Source: Cryobacterium sinapicolor (GTDB taxonomy: Bacteria; Actinomycetota; Actinomycetes; Actinomycetales; Microbacteriaceae). From it: a DNA stretch of 64,000 nt. The stretch is taken from the NCBI RefSeq assembly GCF_004403465.1, contig NZ_SOGQ01000086.1, positions 16,597 through 80,596 on the forward strand, written 5' to 3'. The translations under genes were made by a program, and so were the position numbers. Below, piece after piece: positions 17,331 through 25,364 of this stretch; the stretch's first letter is position 1, and each line of letters starts with the position of its first letter. The notes under the pieces were generated by a model, which was not told where the DNA came from, searched no databases, and was given only the letters and a program-made list of their open reading frames with translations.

Positions 17331-17464
17331 GTCTCCCCGCCCCGTGCGGCTAACTCAGGAGAATGCTCCCGCCGGCTACGCGCATCCGCATGGACCCGCG
17401 TATTTCCGGGGGCGAAACGGATGCCCGCGCCGGATCTCCTGAGTTCGCCACCGCGCAGACGGGC
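17331..17464. repeat. 134-bp direct repeat, copy 2, with palindromic core
   Basis: This second copy of the 134-bp repeat has its inverted termini at 17352-17362 and 17435-17445. It differs from copy 1 by an A/G in the middle and a C/G near the 3' end. The near identity points to a recent duplication or ongoing conversion. Confidence 0.9.
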
Positions 17465-17580
17465 GCGCAGGCGGGCAGACAGACGGGCGGGCAGGCGGGC
17501 GGGCAGGCGGGCAGACAGACGGGCAGGCAGGCGCGCAGAGAGGCAAGCAAGCAAGCAGGCAGGCGGGTGGGCAGGCGACG
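17465..17580. repeat. GGCAGGC/GGCAGAC low-complexity tract
   Basis: A run of four- and eight-base repeats (GGGCAGGC, GGGCAGAC, GCAAGCAAGCAAGCAGGC) lies between the direct repeats and the acylphosphatase gene. It is noncoding, with no promoter-like sequence recognised. Confidence 0.7.
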
Positions 17581-17648
17581 GGGGCGGGTGGCGTGCGGGC
17601 CGGGCGACGACCGGTGCGGGTGGGCCGGGGGCCGGGCACACTGGAGGA

Positions 17649-17918
17649 ATGGTTCGCAAACAGGCGGTCGTGCGTGGGATGGTGCAGGGAGTGGGGTTCC
17701 GCTACTACACCCAGGTCGAGGCACGCCGCCTCGGTCTCGCGGGGTTCGTGCGCAACCGGACGGATGGCGCGGTGGACGCGGAGCTGGAGGGCGACGCGGC
17801 ATCCGTCTGGGCGATGCTCGCGTGGTTGCAACACGGCCCGCCGTCGGCCCGGGTGGAGGCGGTCGAGGTCACCACTATTCCGCCGATCGGCGAGACCGGG
17901 TTCCAGATCGGCTTCTGA
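17649..17918 (+). CDS. acyP: Acylphosphatase
   Basis: This 89-residue enzyme hydrolyses carboxyl-phosphate bonds. The conserved VQGVGFRYYT loop supplies the phosphate-binding Arg, and GFVRNRTDGAVDAELEG supplies the catalytic Asn. The length matches the family (about 90 residues). The ATG at 17649 follows GGAGGA so closely that spacing is tight; no better start is visible. It is flanked on both sides by tandem repeats. Confidence 0.92.
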   Translation: MVRKQAVVRGMVQGVGFRYYTQVEARRLGLAGFVRNRTDGAVDAELEGDAASVWAMLAWLQHGPPSARVEAVEVTTIPPIGETGFQIGF

Positions 17919-17925
17919 CCGACGA

Positions 17926-18058
17926 CGCACGACGCACGACCCACGGCCCACGACCCACGACCCACGACCCACGACCCACGACCCACGACACACGGCCCAC
18001 GACACACGGCCCACGGCCCACGGCCCACGGCCCACGACGCACGACTCACGACTCACGG
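17926..18058. repeat. 19 copies of a 7-bp repeat (CCCACGA)
   Basis: Nineteen consecutive heptamers of consensus CCCACGA, with variants CCCACGG, CACACGG, CGCACGA and CTCACGA, fill almost the whole gap between acyP and the next gene. The period is not a multiple of three and the tract is intergenic. Confidence 0.92.
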
Positions 18059-18081
18059 CGAGGCTGGCGTAGCGTGGAAGC

Positions 18082-18876
18082 ATGTGCGCGCGAGCAGCCG
18101 ATCCCGCTCGGACGGAAAGAACGAAGCGCGTCCTCGCGCCGGCGACGGATCCGGGCATGCGCGCACTCCCTGCGGCTGCCACCCATCCGGCCCTGGTCGC
18201 CCGAGCCCCCCGGACCTTCCCCGTGCACACGGTGCGCCGCGGGTTCGGCATCGGCCGCCTGCTGCTCGCGTTCCTGGGCGTCGTGGCCCTGGCCGGCTAC
18301 TTCGACTACGTGCTCGGTTTCGCCACCTTCCAGATCGCCAACTACTTCAGCTATTTCACCGTGCTGAGCGGCATGGCCGCGGTCGTCGCCTTCGTCGTTG
18401 CCGCGATCGTCGCCTTCCGGCACGCGACCGACCCACCGTGGCTGGACTGGTTCCGGCTGTTGGTCACGACCTACATCACCGTCTCGGGGATCGTGTTCCT
18501 GACCATCGTCATCCAGTCCTCAACCCGCGATTACACGATCGAGGTGCCCTGGTCGAGCCAGTTGTTGCACTTCTGGATTCCCGCGATCGCGCTGCTCGAC
18601 TGGCTGACGGATGCCGGCAAGGCCCGGCTGCCCTGGAAAATTTTGGCCTGGATTCTCGTGGTGCCCTCGATCTGGGGAGTGTTCACGCTTATCCGCGGGT
18701 CGGTCGTGGGCTGGTACCCGTACTTCTTCCTGGACCCGGTGCAGGTGCGCGGACCGCTCGAGACCGCGGTCTACTGCCTGGCGGCTCTGCTGCTCTTCAC
18801 CGCGATCGCAGCCGTACTCACGGCCACGTCGCGGCTGCCCCAGCCGGCATTGCGGCGCGAGCCTATAGCGGCGTGA
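18082..18876 (+). CDS. Pr6Pr-family integral membrane protein
   Basis: The 264-residue protein has about six hydrophobic helices, beginning with FGIGRLLLAFLGVVALAGYF. It carries the Pr6Pr/FAR-17a-like features NYFSYFTVLSGM, LLHFWIPAIALLDW and the late WYPYFFLDP motif. The family is widespread in Actinobacteria and its function is not settled. The ATG at 18082 has GGAAG upstream; an internal ATG at residue 25 is an alternative. The 3' end overlaps the convergent Cys-rich gene by 14 bases. Confidence 0.8.
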   Translation: MCARAADPARTERTKRVLAPATDPGMRALPAAATHPALVARAPRTFPVHTVRRGFGIGRLLLAFLGVVALAGYFDYVLGFATFQIANYFSYFTVLSGMAAVVAFVVAAIVAFRHATDPPWLDWFRLLVTTYITVSGIVFLTIVIQSSTRDYTIEVPWSSQLLHFWIPAIALLDWLTDAGKARLPWKILAWILVVPSIWGVFTLIRGSVVGWYPYFFLDPVQVRGPLETAVYCLAALLLFTAIAAVLTATSRLPQPALRREPIAA

Positions 18877-19132
18877 AGGTGTATTCGCTGGTCAGATGCT
18901 CGCCCTGGCAGGCGCCGCAGTAGAGCACACCGGATGCCTGCATCGCGAGGACCCGGGGAGTGCACTGCACGACCTTGGGTCCGCAGCAGGGCGAGACCAC
19001 CATGAAGGAGCCGGGGGCGGTGGGCTGATGTCCGCTCAGTCCGCGAATGTGGTGGGTGCCCTCGCAGGGCAGGTCAGGGTCGAAGTCCAGAAGGACGACT
19101 GATTCGAGGTCGATGTCGAGGAGGGTATCCAT
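18863..19132 (-). CDS. Small Cys-rich protein, probable metal binding
   Basis: An 89-residue product of unknown family. Six cysteines occur as a lone Cys (DLPCEG), a CC...C group (SPCCGPKVVQC) and a CxxC (YCGACQ), suggesting a zinc-binding fold, with His residues in EGTHHIRG and QGEHL. The ATG at 19132 has no clear ribosome site. It converges on the Pr6Pr gene. I do not recognise a close relative. Confidence 0.55.
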   Translation of the reverse strand: MDTLLDIDLESVVLLDFDPDLPCEGTHHIRGLSGHQPTAPGSFMVVSPCCGPKVVQCTPRVLAMQASGVLYCGACQGEHLTSEYTFTPL

Positions 19133-19497
19133 GGGGAGCACAGCAATCACGCGGTAAAGCAGAAGAGTGAAGCAGTCGCGGGCGGAGGTGGTGCATCCCG
19201 GTGGCGACCGCACCGGGATGGCCGGCGGAACGAGCCCGGTCTGGACCGGGGGTATTCACCCCTCAGGAATCCGTCGGCAGAGCCAGTCAGGGTAACGACT
19301 GGACCTCTGGGCGCTGCACCACGACGGGCTGCGCCTGCATGAAAAAGTGCCCTGAATGGGGGCCAGAATTCACCGACTGGACGTTGGAAGGAGCGTACAC
19401 CACGAATCTTGGAATAGCGAAGGGTTGACTTTTGCGAGGCGCTGGACAGGTGTTTTGGCGGTGGGAGGCGTGTGAGTACCGCGTGCGGGTGCCGCGC
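19133..19497. other. Intergenic region, no confident gene
   Basis: A 365-base gap, with lower GC in its second half. A 75-codon open frame (19201-19428, plus strand) has three cysteines (CTTTGCAC) and an internal ATG at 19339 followed by a run that ends LGIAKG. No ribosome site or family supports it. It is described as a finding rather than called as a gene. Confidence 0.5.
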
Positions 19498-20946
19498 TTA
19501 CTCCGGGGCCGGCGTGGCCGTCGGCACGGTCGAGTTGAACGGCTCGAGGCTGCTCAGGGCGGCGGCCAGGAACTCGTCGTCGTCGACCTCGGCGAGGCGC
19601 AGAGCGGTCTCCGCGGCAACCAGGCCCACCAGAACCGGTTCGCCGGTGATCGGAACCATGTTGATCCAGACGCGGAAGTCGTCGTCGCCGCCGACCGTGG
19701 CCCAGAGCGGCGCATCCGTGTCCCAGAACGGCTCGTCGAACTGGAGCCAGATCTTGTCGAGCGCGCCCATGCCGAGGGCGGAGATGGCGCCGCGGTGCGT
19801 GAAGGGCAGCGGTGGGTCGAACTCCATCACCTTGGTCTTCAGCACCCCCAACGGCACGGTGACGATGACCCGGTCGGCGGACAGGGACTCGCCGTTGCCG
19901 AGGCGGAGGCTCGCGCCGGCGTCGCTGTAGGCGATCCTGGTGACCACGCTGGACCCGAGCACGTCGATGCCCTCGCTGAGGTCGGTGAGCAGGGTGGCGA
20001 AGCCGCCCAGCACGATGCGGTCCTCGCCGGGGTCGGCGTCAGGGTCGGCCTGGGCGTCTGCTTCCGAGTACCAGGAGGACTGCTCGGCGACGGGGGCACC
20101 GCACTTCGGGTCGAGCACCACGGTGATCTGGTAATCGAGCCAGTCGGCGTCGGAAACGCCGGTGTCGGCATCCGTCGTCGAAAGCTTGGACGCACCCGAG
20201 TCGGCGAGGGCCTGCGCGATGGACACGTCGGCGGGCTGGTCGGCGGCCCAGGCCAGCGCCGTGCCGACCGCCTGCGAGCCGGTGCCGGGCACCTGCAGAA
20301 CCGTGCCGGCAGTCGTGCGAACCTCGGGCACAGCGGTGAAGGGGGCCGTGGCGACCCCGCGGTCGGTGAGGTCCTCGTCGAGGGTGGTCTGCCCGGTGCG
20401 CCAGACGAACGACGCGCCGAGCTCGATCGGGAACGGCCAGTCCTTGTCGGTGACGGTGTCGATGCGGCCGCCGATGCGGTCGCGGGCCTCGACCAGGACC
20501 ACGTCGTAGCCGGCGTCTGCCAGGTCGCGGGCCGCCGCGAGCCCGGCGATTCCGGCACCGATCACGGCGATGCGCTCCCCCGGATTCGCGGCGGCGAGCA
20601 CGTCACGGGCGGCGCGCTCCCCGGAGTCGCGGGCGCCCTGCACCGTGCCGAATGCGTCTGTGGACGTGGCCTCCCCGGCGAAGAACAGGCGGTCGTCGAC
20701 GGGCTCGCTGAGCGCGGCGCGCTGCTCGGGCGTGGCGCCGACCGCAGGAAAGCTGAAGGATCCGCGGGCGAACGGGTCGGCCGACCAGGACGTGCGGCGC
20801 ATGGCCGCCGGCTTCGGCACGAGCGAGGTCGTCGTCGGTGTGGGCGTGACGGATGCCGTGGGCCGCGGCGTCGGCGCCACGCACGCGGTGAGCGCGACCA
20901 GGCTCAGGCCGGAGACCGAGCCGATCAGAAAGGTTCGTCGTTTCAT
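19498..20946 (-). CDS. Flavin amine oxidase-like lipoprotein, apparently circularly permuted
   Basis: The 482-residue protein starts with a Tat-type lipoprotein signal (RRTFLIG then LTAC, C22). Residues 53-115 (SWSADPFARGSFSF, RLFFAGEATS, GTVQGARDSGERAA) match the segment that normally ends flavin monoamine oxidases. The Rossmann motif GAGIAGLAAA (about 130-139) and EARDRIGGRI, normally N-terminal, follow it. The protein ends at EPFNSTVPTATPAPE, where the family would normally continue into that FAD-binding tail. The substrate domain keeps VTVPLGVLKTK and DKIWLQFDEPFW. It should be exported folded with FAD and anchored outside. The ATG at 20946 opens the signal peptide directly. Confidence 0.85.
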   Translation of the reverse strand: MKRRTFLIGSVSGLSLVALTACVAPTPRPTASVTPTPTTTSLVPKPAAMRRTSWSADPFARGSFSFPAVGATPEQRAALSEPVDDRLFFAGEATSTDAFGTVQGARDSGERAARDVLAAANPGERIAVIGAGIAGLAAARDLADAGYDVVLVEARDRIGGRIDTVTDKDWPFPIELGASFVWRTGQTTLDEDLTDRGVATAPFTAVPEVRTTAGTVLQVPGTGSQAVGTALAWAADQPADVSIAQALADSGASKLSTTDADTGVSDADWLDYQITVVLDPKCGAPVAEQSSWYSEADAQADPDADPGEDRIVLGGFATLLTDLSEGIDVLGSSVVTRIAYSDAGASLRLGNGESLSADRVIVTVPLGVLKTKVMEFDPPLPFTHRGAISALGMGALDKIWLQFDEPFWDTDAPLWATVGGDDDFRVWINMVPITGEPVLVGLVAAETALRLAEVDDDEFLAAALSSLEPFNSTVPTATPAPE

Positions 20947-21095
20947 TGCTGTGTCCGCGCCACGGGTGGCGCCGGCGTACTCCTTTCCGAGCGGGGCCGG
21001 GCAGTACGACCAAGTTACCTCAGCGGAGGGTGAAGTGGCTGGTCGGGGCAGGGGCGCGAGGGGCGAGGGGCGCGCGTGGGGCGGAGGGGGCGCGC

Positions 21096-21174
21096 ACGTA
21101 ACTGCGGAGATTTCCGCGACACCCGGCATCCGTCGCCGAATCACGACGTGTCGCGAAAATCTCCGGGTTTACGT
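21096..21174. repeat. Imperfect palindrome with GGAGATTT core
   Basis: Two 27-base arms (21096-21122 and 21148-21174) pair at 23 of 27 positions around a 25-base spacer. Each arm contains CGGAGATTT and ends CGCGACAC. It lies in the 329-base gap upstream of the amine oxidase gene, where no gene is seen. The rest of the gap (21180-21260) holds a short GGCTGACGCGT tandem repeat. Confidence 0.8.
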
Positions 21175-21275
21175 TCGCCGGCGGCGGGCGCGTGGGCGGG
21201 CGTCTGGGCTGACGCGTGGGCTGACGCGTGGGCTGACGGGCGGGCGATGCCGCGAGCGCAACCGGCGACCAAACG

Positions 21276-23138
21276 TCAGTCGAGCGGATGCTGCAGGAAG
21301 CCATCGTCGAGCAGCTCCCGCACGCGCGGGAGCAGGTCCGCGGCGAGCTCGCCCTCGTCGACGGTGAGCAGCTGGGCCAGCGCGGCGACGATCGAGCCCA
21401 CGTCGAGCTCACCGTCGCAGGCTCCGACCAGCGCGGCGAGGCCGGTGTCCAGCGCGATCGAACGGCCGAAGCCGCTGCCCTGGTGCAGCGTCATCAGGGT
21501 GGGGTCCTCCAGGCCGGGCCAGTAGTGCCGTTCCTCAGTGACATCGGATGCGGCGGCGAGCCGCGCGCGGGCGAGGCGGGCGTCATCCGTCGCCGCGTGC
21601 CAGTCGTGGGCGGCGAGGCAGGCGGCGAGGTGGCTGCCCATGCCCCCCGGATTGTGGCCGAGGGCTCCGGGGATGCGTTCGAGGCGGCGAAGGGTCGGGG
21701 TGCCGGCGGCCGGGCGGCGCAGCAGCATGTAGCCGAAGCCGACCTGGCTCACGCCGCGCGCCTCGAAGTCGTCGAGCCAGGCGCCGTAGAGGCGCTCAAA
21801 GTCGGCCGTGTCGGCGCGGGTGCCGCCGTCGCGGATCCACGTTTCGGCGTAGAGCGTGGGGGCCTGCACCTCACGTTCGATGATCCAGGCGTCGAGTGCC
21901 GCGTCATCCGTGGCCTCTGCAGCCGAGGCAGCCGCGAGCTCGACCCCGACCCCGGCCCCGGCTTCGGCCCCGACTTCGGCTTCGACCCCAGCCCCGACTT
22001 CGGCTTCGGCCCCAGCCCCGGCTGCGAACGAATTCGACGGAGATTTTGCTCCCAGAGGGGGCGTCGGAGTCGAATTCGGGGTGTTTCGGGCAAAATCTCC
22101 GTCGAATTCGTCAGGGCTCACGGGGGCGGAAGCGGGGACAGAAGTCGGGACGGAAGCCGGGGCAGAAGTCGGGACGGAAGCCGGCGCAGAAGCCGGGACA
22201 GAAGCCGGGACGTCGAGCCAGCCGGTCAGGCGCTCGAAGGCGTCCTGCCCGGCGTGGTACTCCCAGTTGCCCAGCAGCTGGGCGATGCCGCCGGGGGTCA
22301 GATGGCCGGCCGCACCGCGCACCACCGCCTCGACCAGGGCATCGCCGACCAGGCCGCCGTCGCGATACTCGTAGGCGGGCACACCCGGCACCCGCGGGGT
22401 GATCACGAACGGCGGGTTGGAGATGATGTGGTCGAAACGCTCCCCCACGACGGGTTCGAACAGGCTGCCGAGGCGGAACTCGATGTTGTCGATCTCGTTC
22501 AGCTCGGCGTTCACCGCGGCGAGCTCGAGCGCCCGCGCAGAGATATCCGTGGCGATCACCCGGTCGGCATGCCGGGACGCGTGCATCGCCTGGATGCCGC
22601 AGCCGGTTCCCAGATCGAGGGCGCTGGCCACCGGCGTCGGGATCAGCAGCCCGCTCAGGGTGAGGGATGCCCCGCCCACGCCGAGCACATGGCTTTCGCC
22701 GAGCGGGTGGCCGAGTGCGAGTTCGCCCAGGTCGGACAGGATCCACCAGCTTCCCGCGCCGTGAGCGTCGACGAAGCTGTAGGGCCGCAGTTCGAGCAGC
22801 GGGCGGACGGCGCCGCCCTGATCGGGTTCAGGGAAGGCGACGACGGATGCGGCGAGGCCGAGCTCCTCGGCCCCGGCGGCGCCCAGTGCGGGGAGGGCGG
22901 CATCGAGATCCGCACGGTCAACGGGCAGGCCGAGCACGAACAGTCGGGCCAGCGTAATGCAGGGCTCGGTGTGCCCGAGCCTCTCCCGGAGACCGTCGAG
23001 CGCACGCAGCGCCGGGACCCGCTGGTTGCGGCGCAGCGCGGCATCCGCTTCGCTCCCCCACAGCCCGGTGAGGGCCGAAACCGAAAAGTTGGCGGTGGCG
23101 AGGTCGGAGCGAAGCCGGGCGATCAGGGCAGAAGTCAC
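21276..23138 (-). CDS. SAM-dependent methyltransferase with large low-complexity insert
   Basis: A 620-residue protein. The N-terminal third is an all-alpha accessory region. The catalytic domain has motif I LDLGTGCGIQAMHAS (about 174-188) and IISNPPFVI (about 238-246), the NPPF signature of N6-adenine/N5-glutamine-type methyltransferases. Residues 311-408 are an insert of ASVPTS repeats, a palindrome-encoded DEFDGDF...SPSNSF stretch and GAGAEAEVGA repeats. The conserved C-terminal domain then resumes (DAWIIEREVQAPTLYAETW). The GTG at 23138 is chosen because upstream codons are repeat-derived. The target (rRNA or protein) is unknown. Confidence 0.78.
   Translation of the reverse strand: MTSALIARLRSDLATANFSVSALTGLWGSEADAALRRNQRVPALRALDGLRERLGHTEPCITLARLFVLGLPVDRADLDAALPALGAAGAEELGLAASVVAFPEPDQGGAVRPLLELRPYSFVDAHGAGSWWILSDLGELALGHPLGESHVLGVGGASLTLSGLLIPTPVASALDLGTGCGIQAMHASRHADRVIATDISARALELAAVNAELNEIDNIEFRLGSLFEPVVGERFDHIISNPPFVITPRVPGVPAYEYRDGGLVGDALVEAVVRGAAGHLTPGGIAQLLGNWEYHAGQDAFERLTGWLDVPASVPASAPASVPTSAPASVPTSVPASAPVSPDEFDGDFARNTPNSTPTPPLGAKSPSNSFAAGAGAEAEVGAGVEAEVGAEAGAGVGVELAAASAAEATDDAALDAWIIEREVQAPTLYAETWIRDGGTRADTADFERLYGAWLDDFEARGVSQVGFGYMLLRRPAAGTPTLRRLERIPGALGHNPGGMGSHLAACLAAHDWHAATDDARLARARLAAASDVTEERHYWPGLEDPTLMTLHQGSGFGRSIALDTGLAALVGACDGELDVGSIVAALAQLLTVDEGELAADLLPRVRELLDDGFLQHPLD
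22028..22111. repeat. Perfect 22-bp inverted repeat inside a coding region
   Basis: Arms at 22028-22049 (beginning ACGAATTCGACGGAGATTTT) and 22090-22111 are exact reverse complements around a 40-base loop. The element is read through in frame by the methyltransferase gene and is flanked on both sides by peptide-repeat DNA. It shares the CGGAGATTTT core with the intergenic palindrome at 21096-21174. Confidence 0.92.
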
Positions 23139-23152
23139 CCGTCTATTCAACT

Positions 23153-23202
23153 GCACCGGCCGCTGCACCGGCCGCCGCACCGGCCGCCGCACCGGCCGCC
23201 GG
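23153..23202. repeat. 12-bp tandem repeat GCACCGGCCGCC
   Basis: Four imperfect copies lie between the stop of the SDR gene and the start chosen for the methyltransferase. They would add RPVRRPV-type residues to the methyltransferase if an upstream start were used. Confidence 0.75.
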
Positions 23203-23205
23203 CCC

Positions 23206-24087
23206 CTACCGGCGCTCCTCGGCCACACTGTTGCCGCCGTCGACGACGATGGTCTGACCGGTGACGTAGGACGCGCCCGGCGAGGCCAGCCAGGCGATCA
23301 CGGATGCCACTTCCGCAGCGGTCCCGCTGCGCCCGACCGGCACGAGCGCGCCCTCGACCACCTCGCTCTCCAGCTGTGACCCGGTCTCGATCCAGCCCGG
23401 CGCGACCGCGTTGGCGGTGATGCCGAGCCAGGCCTCATCCACGGCGAGCGCTCGGGTGAGCCCGGCCAGACCGGCCTTCGCGGCCGCATAGGTCAGGTCC
23501 CCGCGCGACGCCATCACCGGCCCCGAGACGCTCGACACCGTGACGATGCGCCCCCACGTCGCCGCGTGCATGAAGCCGATCACGGTGCGGGTGGCGTGGA
23601 ACGCGGTCGACAGGTTGATTGCGAGGCCACGGTCCCACTCCTCCGGCGACGTGGTGCTCACGTCGCCGTGCAGCATCTCGGGGTCGCCGACCGCGACCAT
23701 GCCCGCGTTGTTCACCAGAATCGTCGGGGCCAGGCCCGCGTCGGCGAGGGCGTCGGCGAGCACCAGGGCGCCGGCCTCGGTGTCGAGGGTGCAGACGATT
23801 CCGGATGCCGCGATGCCCAGTTCCGTCAGCTCGGCCGCGCGCTCGTGCACGCGTTCGGTCGTGGCGGTGAGCACGACGTCCGCACCGAGCTCACCCAGCA
23901 TCCGTGCCGCGGCGAAACCGATCCCGGAGGCGCTGCCGGCCCCGGTGACCAAGGCGGTGCGGCCGGCGAGATTCCACGCGAGGGGCAGGGCGAAAGCGAC
24001 AGGCACGGGGAGACCGGCAGAACCCGGGAGCCCGACGGAATCGGGGGCACCGACAACCGGGGCACCGACAACCTCAGGCAACGTCAT
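23206..24087 (-). CDS. Short-chain dehydrogenase/reductase
   Basis: This 293-residue classical SDR has the cofactor motif TGAGSASGIGFAAARML, NNAG (LVNNAGMV), catalytic Ser in VSSVSG and the YAAAK pair. It ends with the family motif YVTGQTIVVDGGNSV. About 38 residues precede the Rossmann fold and contain GAPVVGAPDSVGLPG repeats, so translation may begin later than the ATG at 24087; no strong ribosome site decides. It follows the second lacI gene in the same orientation, 16 bases away. The substrate may be a sugar or polyol linked to the divergent importer, an inference from position only. Confidence 0.85.
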   Translation of the reverse strand: MTLPEVVGAPVVGAPDSVGLPGSAGLPVPVAFALPLAWNLAGRTALVTGAGSASGIGFAAARMLGELGADVVLTATTERVHERAAELTELGIAASGIVCTLDTEAGALVLADALADAGLAPTILVNNAGMVAVGDPEMLHGDVSTTSPEEWDRGLAINLSTAFHATRTVIGFMHAATWGRIVTVSSVSGPVMASRGDLTYAAAKAGLAGLTRALAVDEAWLGITANAVAPGWIETGSQLESEVVEGALVPVGRSGTAAEVASVIAWLASPGASYVTGQTIVVDGGNSVAEERR

Positions 24088-24103
24088 GGCGCCATGCTAG
24101 CGG

Positions 24104-25153
24104 CTACCGGGCCACGTCCATCGGGATGGCGGCGAACTCCCGAACGACCAGCCGGGGAGTGATCAACCGGTGCCGAGGTTCGTCCGACTCGGGGGCCCCG
24201 TGCACCTTGCCGCCGAACTCTCCGGTCAGCAGTTCGAGCACCCCGGCGGCCACCTCGTCGACGGCCTGATCGACGCTGGAGAGCCCGACCGCGGCGGCGA
24301 CAGGCGTGTTGTCGTAGCCGGTGACCGGCACGCGCTCCGGGTTGGCGATCATGGCCCCGAGGGCGAGGGAGTCGCTCGCGCAGAGCACCCCGTCGACCAG
24401 GCCGGCCTGCTGCCGCAGCCGCTGCATGGCGGCGGTGCCCTGGCTGACGCCGTCGGTGGTGACGACCTCGAGCCGGGCGAGTTCCTCGCCCGAGACCTCC
24501 CCGCGCTCCATCATCGCGTCGTACCAGCCCCGTCGGCGCTCGTCACCGGTGCCCGACGGGCTGGGCCAGCCGATGTAGGCGATCCGCCGGGCTCCGGCCT
24601 CCTGCTGCGCCCGGGTGGCCTCGTGCAGGCCGGACCAGCCGTCCACGTCCACCCACAGGTGCTGCGGGTCGTTCATGTCGTCGGCTCCCCACGGCCGACC
24701 GAAGGTGACGAAGGAGATGCCGTTCTCGATCAGCCAGCGGGTTCGCGGGTCACCGGCGAATGTCGACGTGAGCACGAAACCGTCGACATCCGCGCCGTCG
24801 TTCAGGCGCCGGAACTGGGTGATCTCGTCTTCGGGGCTCGTGGCCGTGAAGAGCAGCACGCGTAGCCCCTGCGCGTCGGCCTGCTCAGTCAGGGCGTGCA
24901 GGAACCGGTCGAGCACCGAACCGGAGATGCCGTCGATCATGGGGTCCAGACGGATGCCGATGGTCGAGCTGCGCCGCGTCCGCAGCCGGCGGGCGGAGGC
25001 GTGCGGCCGGTATCCGAGCTCCTTGATGGCAGCCTCGACCCGCTGGCGGGTGTCGGCGCGCACGATGCCGGGCGAATTCATCACATTCGAGACCGTCTGG
25101 CGGGAGACGCCGGCCGCGAGCGCGACATCCGTCACCGTGGGGAAACCACCCAT
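24104..25153 (-). CDS. LacI-family regulator of the second sugar importer
   Basis: This 349-residue repressor has the helix-turn-helix TVTDVALAAGVSRQTVSNVM and hinge HASARRLRTRR, then a sugar-binding domain ending TGYDNTPVAAAVGLSSVDQ. It is divergent from the ABC importer. Three palindromic sites with TTGATC half-sites lie in the 292-base gap. It may be cotranscribed with the SDR downstream. The effector is unknown. Confidence 0.88.
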   Translation of the reverse strand: MGGFPTVTDVALAAGVSRQTVSNVMNSPGIVRADTRQRVEAAIKELGYRPHASARRLRTRRSSTIGIRLDPMIDGISGSVLDRFLHALTEQADAQGLRVLLFTATSPEDEITQFRRLNDGADVDGFVLTSTFAGDPRTRWLIENGISFVTFGRPWGADDMNDPQHLWVDVDGWSGLHEATRAQQEAGARRIAYIGWPSPSGTGDERRRGWYDAMMERGEVSGEELARLEVVTTDGVSQGTAAMQRLRQQAGLVDGVLCASDSLALGAMIANPERVPVTGYDNTPVAAAVGLSSVDQAVDEVAAGVLELLTGEFGGKVHGAPESDEPRHRLITPRLVVREFAAIPMDVAR

Positions 25154-25200
25154 AGCCGCTCCTGCCCCAAGCCTCTGCCGGACGCGCCTGCCCCCGTGGA

Positions 25201-25212
25201 TTGAACGATCAA
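25201..25212. promoter_or_regulatory. LacI-type site near the lacI gene
   Basis: TTGAACGATCAA is a near-palindrome carrying the same TTGA/TCAA half-sites as the two sites by the importer. Its position about 50 bases upstream of the regulator start fits autoregulation. Confidence 0.5.
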
Positions 25213-25343
25213 ATACTGTTCTGCCGAGACTACCCCGTCCCGTCGGATCGCAGGGAATGAGGGCGCCGCGTCCGATCCGCCTGCCGGTCAGGGCATTTCC
25301 CGCTTACCTCCCCGGCCAACCCGGATCCCCGGAAACACGCGGA

Positions 25344-25357
25344 TTGGATCGATCCAA
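25344..25357. promoter_or_regulatory. LacI-type operator A, second sugar operon
   Basis: TTGGATCGATCCAA is a perfect 14-bp palindrome. Its centre lies 21 bp, two helical turns, from operator B, about 95 bases upstream of the binding-protein gene. Confidence 0.7.
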
Positions 25358-25364
25358 AGAAAAG

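Noticed and set aside
17160..17445. Insertion sequence or MITE with encoded transposase
   Set aside because: No transposase frame and no target duplication were seen; only described as palindromic repeats.
19432..21033. 533-codon frame antisense to the amine oxidase
   Set aside because: Shadow frame; the opposite strand has a Tat lipoprotein signal and FAD motifs.
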